From Icerya purchasi (lineage: Eukaryota; Arthropoda; Insecta; Hemiptera; Monophlebidae): a DNA stretch of 64,000 nucleotides. Location: positions 150,542,274-150,606,273 of the forward strand of contig CM077115.1 in the NCBI GenBank assembly GCA_039619475.1, in the 5' to 3' direction. The position numbers and the translations under genes were made by a program. The stretch's first letter is position 1; the number at the start of each line of letters is the position of its first letter. Shown here in pieces: positions 56,745-64,000 of this stretch. The notes under the pieces are model-generated. The model had not been told where the DNA came from. It saw only the letters and a list, made by a program, of their open reading frames with translations, and did no database searches.

Positions 56745-57430
56745 TCACCCGAGCATACTAACAAGGAAAGTACACGAGTTGTCAGACGCCGATTTTGATG
56801 AAATTTGGATATGTTGTAGAGTATAAAAAAATATTAGACCCGTACTTTTTTTTTTATCGACCCATATGCAGTTTCAAGGAGTGAAAACCACCCCTAAATT
56901 TTACCCCCAAAAATTGTTTTTTCTAAATATCTCGTCTTCAACTTGATATTTTTTTATGAAACAAAATGGCAATTATTTCTCGTGCGAAGGACAAGTAATC
57001 CACAGTGATTTAAGCAGTGGGGTTGTATCCCCTATTTTCCAGAGAGTGAAAACACCCTTTTTTTGGTCATAATTATAGAATAAGAAATTATAAAATAACA
57101 TAAAAAAATAATAAAACTTTTTTTAACACACACACAATTAAAAAATTAAGGTTAAGGTGTTTCGACGTTTTCATGAATTCCACCCTTAAAGGGGATAAAT
57201 CACCCCTTACAAGAAAAATCAATAAATACATGTATCAAGTAATCCAATTTCGTAAATAATTTATATGTAAGGGTTTTTCAGGTCGCTCATCAGATTTTCT
57301 TAATTCAAAATGGAGGATCCAATATGGCGGACAAAAAAGTCAAAAAAGTTTTACTTTTAATGACAAATTGTATACGAGGATTTTTATGGTCGCTGATTAC
57401 AAATCTACTATCAATTTTTGAAAATTCAAA
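56745..57430. other. No gene; probable unclassified repeat
   Basis: Text such as 'gaaatttggatatgttgtag' and three 'gtgaaaaccacccc'-like segments (56881, 57047, 57176) suggests a non-autonomous repeat. Its ends are not found. Confidence 0.35.
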
Positions 57431-57431
57431 T

Positions 57432-57705
57432 TATCCTGTGCTTTATAACCATACAGCCCCAAACCCCTAAAATCCAGACAGGCATTTATCCTCTTTTTTT
57501 TTTAAACCAACAAACCCTAAACTCCTAAACCCTCGTCAGGCCAGAGACCTGTGTTTTTAGACCGGTAAACCCCAAACTACTAAACTCCAGACAGGCCAAA
57601 GACCTGTGTGTTATAACCATACAGCCTCAAACCTCTAAACATCAGGCAGGCCGATTGCCTATGATTAAAACCGCACAACTCCTAAACTGCAGGCAGATGA
57701 AAAGT
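57432..57705 (+). repeat. ~56-bp minisatellite, about five units
   Basis: Units have the plan 'tgtgtnttataaccatacag', 'ccccaaactcctaaactcc', then 'agacaggccaaagacc'. Lengths are 55-57 bp with 10-25% drift by eye; the last unit is partial. 57706-57965 after it shows nothing certain. A minus-strand frame ending at 57866 reads SDKFFDLLIKCNSPNVLKFI but is not identified. Confidence 0.7.
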
Positions 57706-57971
57706 CTATTCATTGGTGATATACTGGAAAACCGTTCTTATAATTAACTTATTTAAAAAATTATTATGTATTTATTTATTTCTTTATTTCGTTATCTATT
57801 CATTAACAATAATCACTCTATTCTTACATAAATACTAACAAAAATAAATTAATAAGTAGCCAAGGTTAATTAGTAATAAATACATTTTTCTTTAGAATAA
57901 ACTTCAATACGTTAGGAGAATTACATTTAATGAGTAAATCAAAAAATTTATCACTAGAATCTGAAATATAA

Positions 57972-59062
57972 TTATCAACATTTTCATACGAAATTAAAAG
58001 TAAAATAGAAAAAGAATTAAAATTGAATAATAAGCCTCTTAAATTTAGCAAGGAAATGAAATATTTGGGTATATACATAGATGAAAATCTCAATTTCAGC
58101 AAACATGTTGGCTACATCATGGATAAAATTAAAAAATATTACACAAAACTAGTAGGTATATATAACAGAAGCTTTGGTTTAAAATTTGTGGATAGGAAAA
58201 TTCTTTACTCAGCGCTGTTCAGATCTATAACGGAATATGGTTCCTTGATTTATTTTCCTAACATTTCGGTAAAAAACAAAAAGAAAATTAAAATGGAACA
58301 AAGGAAAATCATCTTAAATATAACATCTGCATATAGAACGGTTTCCTATACATCTTCGTATGTCATATCAGGAATTATGCCAGTGGATTTACAGTTGGAA
58401 ATGATTAACGAGATAAAGATAACCAAAAACAACCATAGTGATAGGACAAGGGTAATACAGAAAGTAAAAGAAGTAAAGTCGAAATACCTGGAGGAATGGC
58501 AAAACACTTATGAGCAAGAATTAACAGGGAGACGAACGTATGGATTATTAACCAGAATCGAGGATAGATTGAAGAACAAATTACTCAATCCAGATTTCTT
58601 TCTAACCCAATTTTTGTCGGGACATGGTAATTTCGCTGAGTATCTAAAGAAAATGGGCATAACAAATGATGATAAATGCAGAGAATGCAATATCGAAACA
58701 GATTCACCGGATCATACTTTTCTATATTGTTCCAAATTCGAGCACATAAGAGCTGAATACAACATCGGAGAAAACTACAACTGGTTCAAGAATAAAAATA
58801 ATACCATGAAGACCTTAAAATATATAACCGCTATATTACAGAAAAAAAAAAGAATATGATGTTATAATCTAAGTCGATAGCTTTTTCTCTTTAGATATCT
58901 TGTAATGTAGAGGAGATACGGATAAACCATTGGTCAAACGGTCTCCATCTATAAGAATTTACACTTTGTAATCGTATTTTTTTTTATATTTATTTATTAA
59001 GGTTTTGTAATTTCAAGAATTATTTGAAAAGGAGATAATTTATATAATAATAATAATAATAA
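57972..59062 (+). mobile_element. R1-group LINE ORF2 C-terminal part with (TAA)n tail
   Basis: An open frame runs from about 57972 to 58859. It starts within the RT thumb (KLNNKPLKFSKEMKYLGIYI at 58011-58070), then has the C-terminal region GRRTYGLLTRIEDRL and FFLTQFLSGHGNFAEYLKKM, and the CX2CX8HX4C finger CRECNIETDSPDHTFLYC. The 3' UTR leads to a TAATAATAA run at 59044-59062. The surviving ~290 codons are undamaged, so this insertion looks younger than most here. RT catalytic core is missing (5' truncation). Clade by eye: R1-like. Confidence 0.85.
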
Positions 59063-59154
59063 ATAAAAATAAAAAGAAAAAAGAAAAAAAAAAGAAAGAA
59101 AAAAAAAGGGAAGTGCATTGAAACTAACCACGGCACTGAGAGAGAGCAAAATGA

Positions 59155-59870
59155 TAGAAATTTCAGCCTAAACAGTACGCGTCGAGCCATAAAAGAAATG
59201 CGGTACTTTTTCCGCACTACCCGCAGAAAACCTTATATTAGTATTCTGCAAATATAAAAAAACGGCTCGCGTTCGCAGAACAATATTTAATTCGGAGGAG
59301 TTCTGGAAGAACGGCATTTTTGTCGATGAGTCTAAACGTCTTTGGGAGTGATGGAAAACAGAAAGTATGGCCTAAACCGAATACCGCATATGAATTAAAA
59401 ACTCTCGACTGCATCAATTAAACACGGCAGAGGAAACGTACAGGTGTAGGGGTGTTTCGCGGCGAGTGGTGTGGGATCTTTAGTCACCATTAATGGTACT
59501 ATGAATAGCGATCTATATGTCGACATTTTACGACACAATTTATGCCAAAGCGCCGAAAAATTGGGCATCTTGGGGTTATTTTACTTGTATCAAGATAATG
59601 ATCCAAAACATACAGCGTACAAAACTCGAGGAGAGTGGATTCTCTATAATTGCCCCCACATCTTTGCCACACCCCCACAGTCTCCGGATTGCAATCCCAT
59701 AGAGAACCTACGGGGGACTAACTCAATAAGAGGATTCGTGAAAAGCCGATTTCCAACTGTAATGAATTAAAAAGTCGTCTAAAAGAAGAATGGCAGAAAA
59801 TTCCGCTTGATTATCTACCTAAAATTAGTTTGTTCAATGCCGCACAGGTTAAAAGCGGTCATGGATGCCA
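59155..59870 (+). pseudogene. Tc1-like transposase, multiply frameshifted
   Basis: Before the open part, shifted frames give text of the Tc1 catalytic core (EFWKN, GSDGKQKVW, KHGRGNVQV). The longest frame (59471-59770) reads LVTINGTMNSDLYVDILRHN, YLYQDNDPKHTAYKTR and SPDCNPIEN, i.e. the second Asp and the Glu of a DD34E-type triad; here 35 residues separate them, one more than usual. After another shift come KSRLKEEWQKIP and the end of the protein. It is inactive. Confidence 0.85.
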
Positions 59871-60157
59871 AAGGTCGTCATACGAAGTATTAATTTTTCC
59901 AGGAAGTAGATATTCAGTTATTTGGAGAGCTCCTTTATTTTATTTTTTCGTTTGCCCGGATATTAATGTGGCGTTTAAAATTCGTAATTTTTGTGTTTTT
60001 TTAATGTTTTTGATTTTTTTTTTTTTTTTAGAATAGATTAAGGAGATACCTATTTTTCTATTTTCGTTACTTGTTTCAACAGTAAAGCATTTTTTCCCTT
60101 TGTTTTTAGCGTATATTCATTAGGTACATCGGTGCCCGGATATTATTGTGGCTCACT

Positions 60158-60158
<1 letters not shown>
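59155..60158 (+). mobile_element. Tc1-like element, left end missing
   Basis: Transposase text spans 59155-59870. The right terminus ends GGCTCACTG at 60158 followed by TA, as Tc1 ends do. Two direct copies of 'tgcccggatatta(a/t)tgtggc', at 59953-59972 and 60133-60152, give the IR/DR arrangement of some Tc1-like elements. No left terminal repeat was found upstream. Confidence 0.85.
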
Positions 60159-60189
<31 letters not shown>

Positions 60190-60264
60190 GCAAATATGTT
60201 AAATTGTATATTATATCTGTTATTATTAACTTATTATACTTATTTCATTTGAGTATACTTTGTA

Positions 60265-60715
60265 TAAATGTAAAAACGTATACGAGAATTTATAGAATGT
60301 AAATATAGAAAAATGTTCTTACCACAACGAACGTTCTAAAAAAAAACCATGTGAATAATAAATATGCAGCAAAATTCATTTTCCATTCTGAATTTTTCCC
60401 CTTTTGTTTATAAAGTCGCCAATTTTATACGAAACGATCGCGTTATCAATTACAACTGGAAGTATCACAAATTGAACGATATTGTAATGAGTTTATGAAA
60501 ACAATTCACCAGTTTGGCGAGTATCCCCGATAAGATATGTAATAAAAAATGTAATATTTTATAATCGGTTCTTGAATTTATCACTTTTTTTCCCACCGTC
60601 GAACGCGTATCGTCATATAGTTTTACATTACAGAATTTGTTTCATTTTTATTACATTCATCTGTTTTATTTTTAATGTTTTTTTTTTTTTTCTTTTTGAA
60701 TGAAAGTATAACGGT
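60265..60715. repeat. Diverged block matching 13660-14110
   Basis: Colinear with 13660-14110 (see there). 60716-61015 after it is AT-rich with T-runs and no recognised gene. Confidence 0.6.
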
Positions 60716-61019
60716 CAGTAGTCGCGCGTTTCCGTGAAACGTGAGTGATCATGTGGGGAGCATTTTGCCGCTCATACTTAAATGTTTTTTTTTTTTTTGC
60801 AAATAATAGTTAAATAAATTTACAATGATTTTAAAAGGATAGAATATAAGGCTATCAAAAAAAGTAACATTTATTAAAGTTTCATATTTAGTACATATAT
60901 TGGAAAACTAAAAATGCTTTGGGAAATCTTAGATAGAATTTCTTGAATTTTAGCAACATGTTTAACTTAACCTACATAAAAAAGAGAAAAATTAAACCTA
61001 ATAACAAAATTAAACGTTT

Positions 61020-61571
61020 TCATCATCTACGACATGTATTTCAGCAAAACAGTCCTGACACGTGTACATGCCATGTTCGCTGCGTAGTAACTTTACGCAT
61101 CTTGCACCCTTTTTCGGTCTTTCTATTTTTCTTGGACAGACATATCTCTCTACCTGAGAGTATATTTCGATGTTCCGATGGCACAAATCGGGCGATTTGG
61201 TTTCTCAGCTGTGTCTGCAAAATGTTTACGTCGGATCTTCCAATTATATATGGTCTAGTCATAGCCGGAACAATATCTTTCAAAAACAACGTTCGTCGTA
61301 ATAATAACAAATGGTTAGTATTTTCTTTGTATATTGACTATTTATGCCGGCAACATTCAGAATTGAAAAAAATAATCTCATCGGCCATCTGCCAGTCATT
61401 CTACCCACGGAAAATATTCTACTTTCATTTGATCGACTACATCACCTCCGCCTTTGGTCCAATTGTAATATGTTATGATTTCTGGTTTCTCAGCAGCACC
61501 AGCATAGTTTCATTATCATCGTGTAAAGTTGACAATAGTTTTTTTTTTTTTTTGGGCACATGGGAACCTTC

Positions 61572-61603
<32 letters not shown>

Positions 61604-61700
61604 CCTTCTTCTCACCAAATTCAAACATTGTACTCGGCTTAACTCTATTTTTAGTAAAGCAAGGTGGAATTTCTTTTTTGTTTTTTTTTGTCACGCGTCA
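61020..61700 (-). pseudogene. piggyBac-like transposase C-terminal relic
   Basis: Minus-strand pieces in three frames: KKNKKEIPPCFTKN and STMFEFGEKKVL (61690-61610), SHVPKKKKKLLSTLHDDNET (61565-61505), PEIITYYNWTKGGGDVVDQM (61490-61430), TGRWPMRLFFSILNVAGINS (61410-61345), and the tail RNQIARFVPSEHRNILSGRE with VTTQRTWHVHVSGLFC (61230-61041), where the usual Cys-rich finger is partly lost. This order is that of piggyBac transposases. Frame shifts, an A-run insertion (61573-61598) and a missing N-terminus mark it as dead. Confidence 0.88.
61564..61609 (+). repeat. A26 tract flanked by 9-bp direct repeats
   Basis: GAACCTTCT at 61564-61572, then 26 A, then GA, then GAACCTTCT again at 61601-61609. 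It interrupts the piggyBac reading frame. The arrangement is what a retrotransposition event that copied only a poly(A) tail would leave. Confidence 0.8.
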
Positions 61701-62094
61701 CTTACCTAAAAAAAGATATCAGATAAACTACGCAAAACAAAAATAAAAAAAAATAAAAAAAAACTCCCAATAATTAATCAAAACTAAATATTAGTATTAT
61801 TACGATATTTACATCAAAACAATAATACACAATGAGAGTAATATTTCAACTATAGAAAAAAACCAGACACATGAATTTTACTTACGTGAGTAGCCGCGCA
61901 GTGAGCAATATGCCGCCAAACGCGACACAACCGACAACAACCGTTGCCTTTTGCGGTCATCATTGAATTTCTTCAAATTTTCAAAACAAGGAGGTGAGCT
62001 ATTGGCGGCAGCTACTAGGACGCTTTATCTTTTTGTACAAAATAACACGAATTTTTTGCCGCGAGCGGCAAAATTCTCAAAACGCGGGAGCACA
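61701..62094. other. No gene seen
   Basis: AT-rich DNA followed by a CG-richer patch (61890-62090) with repeated 'tgccgc'/'gcggca' words, perhaps terminal DNA of the piggyBac element; ends not defined. Confidence 0.4.
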
Positions 62095-62296
62095 AATACT
62101 TTTGCATAGTAAATCACCTTTTCCGTTTTATTGAATGTGAGAGGTTTTGTTCTCGATATTTAAAATGTTCCATGTAAAAAATCAAAGACGCCATTAATAC
62201 TTTTGCATAGTAAATCACCTTTTCCGTTTTATTGAATGTGAGAGGTTTTGTTCTCGATATTTAAAATGTTCCATGTAAAAAATCAAAGACGCCATT
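62095..62296 (+). repeat. Perfect 101-bp tandem duplication
   Basis: 62095-62195 is repeated without a mismatch at 62196-62296, each copy starting 'aatacttttgcatagtaaat' and ending 'aaagacgccatt'. It is non-coding and probably recent. Confidence 0.95.
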
Positions 62297-62424
62297 GTAA
62301 TTTACCAGTTTCCTTTCCATTCGTACATTTCTGAAAAATCATACGATACGTTTTGTCGTACCTGAACCACTTTTTCGACGGCGAGAGGTCAAAAAGTCAA
62401 AAAATTTGAACGAAGAAAAAAGCA

Positions 62425-63552
62425 ATAATATTAAAAGACACCAGAATTACTGGCCGACCTGCGAAGATGTGGTATCACGTCTGTACAGAAGTCAACACCC
62501 AGCCTCAATACCCTTATTCCCCCTTGGATCACGTTCCAGATAAATATTGCTGTGTCGCTGAAACAACATCCAACCACAACAAGTTCTCTCCTCACAGTGG
62601 AAGCGGCAGTTAGGGCAATTAATAAGTACCCGGACCACCTAGTTTACTACACTGATGGAGCCAAGGCAGTTGGCGAGGCAGGTCCACTGCCCGCAGCCTA
62701 TGCAGTCGAAGGTCACGACATCTCATGCGAAACACGACTCAATGATGCCTGTTCCGCATTGGATGCAGAATTGTACGCAATTGCACACTGTTTCCACCAC
62801 ATCGTTACAACTCACACCAGAGCCAGCGATTTCCTCCTGGTTACTGATTCCCTACAGTCTTTGAACATGATTAGAAGTCAAAAATTCAACAACCCTCTAA
62901 TCCTAAAAATATATCACTACTTGAGTGAATTGCAGCTAATGGATAGTCACGTGTCGCTGCTGTGGGTTCCTGGGCACATTGGAGTGCCTGGTAATGAGAG
63001 TGTCGACAGAGCAGCACATTCTGCCTTGCTCTCGCCAGGACGCGGAGCTTCCCTCATCAATAACATATATATTCCTAAAGGTGTGCGAAAACCAGTGGAA
63101 AACTGAATGGGCAGCTGCAACAACATTCTTAAGAACCATTAAGCCCACAGTTGAATCATGGTGGCCACCGGAGGGAACATCCCGATACGACTTTAAGATC
63201 CTCAGCCGGCTGCGAATTGGCCACATCGCTATTTCGCACAAACATATAATTGATAAAACGCCGCCTCCGGCTACATGCCCCTTGTGCAACCAGACAACCG
63301 CACCGACAGTTTCCCACATATTACTTACCTGCCAAAAGTTTAATATGTTGCGGAGGCAACTTGGCCTACCCATAGATATAGGGCAGACCCTCTCAAACGA
63401 GGTAATCTCCATAAACAGAATTATTGCTTTCATTAAAATGAGTGGCTTAACTCACCACATTTAAATTACCCCCTCCCTTGTGTGTGCTGTAATGACCATA
63501 GTAGTTACACACAGCACATACAATTTAAGGGAATTTAAAAAAAAAAAAAAAG
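62425..63552 (+). mobile_element. RNase H-bearing LINE 3' part with poly(A)
   Basis: An RNase H domain (62552-63106) is followed by the C-terminal zinc-finger region (to 63464), a short 3' UTR and an A-run at 63539-63552. The RT is missing, so it is 5'-truncated at about 62425. Its coding DNA is less AT-rich than its neighbours and only lightly damaged, which suggests a young insertion. Confidence 0.88.
62552..63464 (+). pseudogene. LINE RNase H domain and C-terminal finger
   Basis: RNase H residues are all present: Asp in VYYTDGAK, Glu in ALDAELYAIAH, Asp in LLVTDSLQSLN and Asp in NESVDRAAH, with LLWVPGHIGVPGNESVD between. The frame ends at 63106. After a one-base shift near 63070-63090 the reading continues as KVCENQWKTEWAAATTF, LSRLRIGHIAISHKHIIDK, and the CX2CX9HX4C finger of CPLCNQTTAPTVSHILLTC, to a stop at 63464. 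It would degrade the RNA strand during reverse transcription in a full element (I-clade-like). Confidence 0.88.
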
Positions 63553-64000
63553 ACAATTGTTACGTTTTTTTAAAAAACAAGTAACGCTTTTTTTAGGGTA
63601 CACTAATAACTAGCCATGTGACAAACTGCAAGAACTCTGCAAGAACTAACGAAATCTTAATTACGTCTGATTTCCGTTTTCTTTTCAGGCTTTTATTTAT
63701 TTATTTGTTTATTTATTATTTTATTTTTTATTTTTTTTGCAATAAAAATCTACTTCAAACCGAATTGTGTACACTAACTTCCAAAATCCGTAAATATTCT
63801 CTTTTTATGCACTTCCGTGCGAATTAAAAAGCTGATGGCATGAAAAATGAACCATGATCAGCAAAAATCTTTCCACTAGTTGTCCGTCGGAATTTCAAGT
63901 GTATTGCGCTACAGAGAAAACGACATAATTGCCTCTCTGTGTGAAAAATTCAGAATCTTTATTTGTTTGTTATTTATTATAAGAAATGTAAAAAAATATT
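63553..64000. other. No gene seen
   Basis: AT-rich DNA with T-rich runs (63690-63740); nothing recognisable. Confidence 0.5.

Noticed and set aside
57432..57705. Telomere-like array
   Set aside because: The 'cccctaaa' words are isolated within 56-bp units and are not contiguous telomeric repeats.
60943..61746. 267-codon plus-strand frame
   Set aside because: It is antisense to a clear piggyBac transposase relic and includes homopolymer-coded Lys/Phe runs.
62936..63433. 165-codon minus-strand frame
   Set aside because: It is antisense to the RNase H/zinc-finger part of a LINE.

Overview
The window looks like repeat-rich, AT-rich insect nuclear DNA, most likely hemipteran. This rests on its mix of Jockey/I-type LINEs, mariner, Tc1, piggyBac, Helitron, a Polinton polymerase relic and tRNA-headed SINEs; it cannot be taken to species. 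No rRNA, tRNA or conserved housekeeping gene was recognised. Apart from one gene family, essentially all coding signal is mobile-element debris.

The backbone is a dispersed tandem triplication, all on the minus strand, of a gene with an AAA-ATPase-like fold (resembling Pfam PF09820). Copy A (2154-3550) is a frameshifted pseudogene. Copy B (27814-29330) is the only one I can read open from a plausible ATG. Copy C (49218-50561) has a long open main exon, but its first exon is split by a LINE. All three keep homologous 3' flanks and about 1 kb of homologous 5' flank (A 5878-6880, B 29220-31110, C 50562-53160), now split by later insertions. Copies A and C also share more distal flank (110-1230 against 47300-47740), and possibly a block much further out (13660-14110 against 60265-60715).

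From left to right: 0-7 kb holds copy A with two LINE 3' fragments and a mariner nested in an LTR-like repeat. 7-23.5 kb is a graveyard of minus-strand LINEs, two SINEs, a MITE and microsatellites. 23.7-25.4 kb is a Polinton-type DNA polymerase B relic. 27.3-31.1 kb is copy B. 31.1-33.2 kb holds a Helitron helicase tail and an unusual long-inverted-repeat element. 36.3-40.3 kb is a nearly complete but broken Jockey element. 41.8-45.2 kb holds inverted and LTR-like repeats. 45.2-47.3 kb is an I-type LINE cut by a SINE. 47.3-53.2 kb is copy C with a foldback element and a LINE. 53.4-59.1 kb holds two more LINEs and a minisatellite. 59.2-60.2 kb is a Tc1 relic, 61.0-61.7 kb a piggyBac relic, and 62.4-63.55 kb an RNase H-bearing LINE 3' end.

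The most interesting system is the AAA-ATPase-like family. It has an invariant core, a loop that differs in length and sequence in every copy, a Walker B glutamate replaced by asparagine in all three, no nuclease domain after the ATPase part, and 5' flanks that are far more alike than the coding sequences. Function is unknown. All identities quoted are by-eye estimates.
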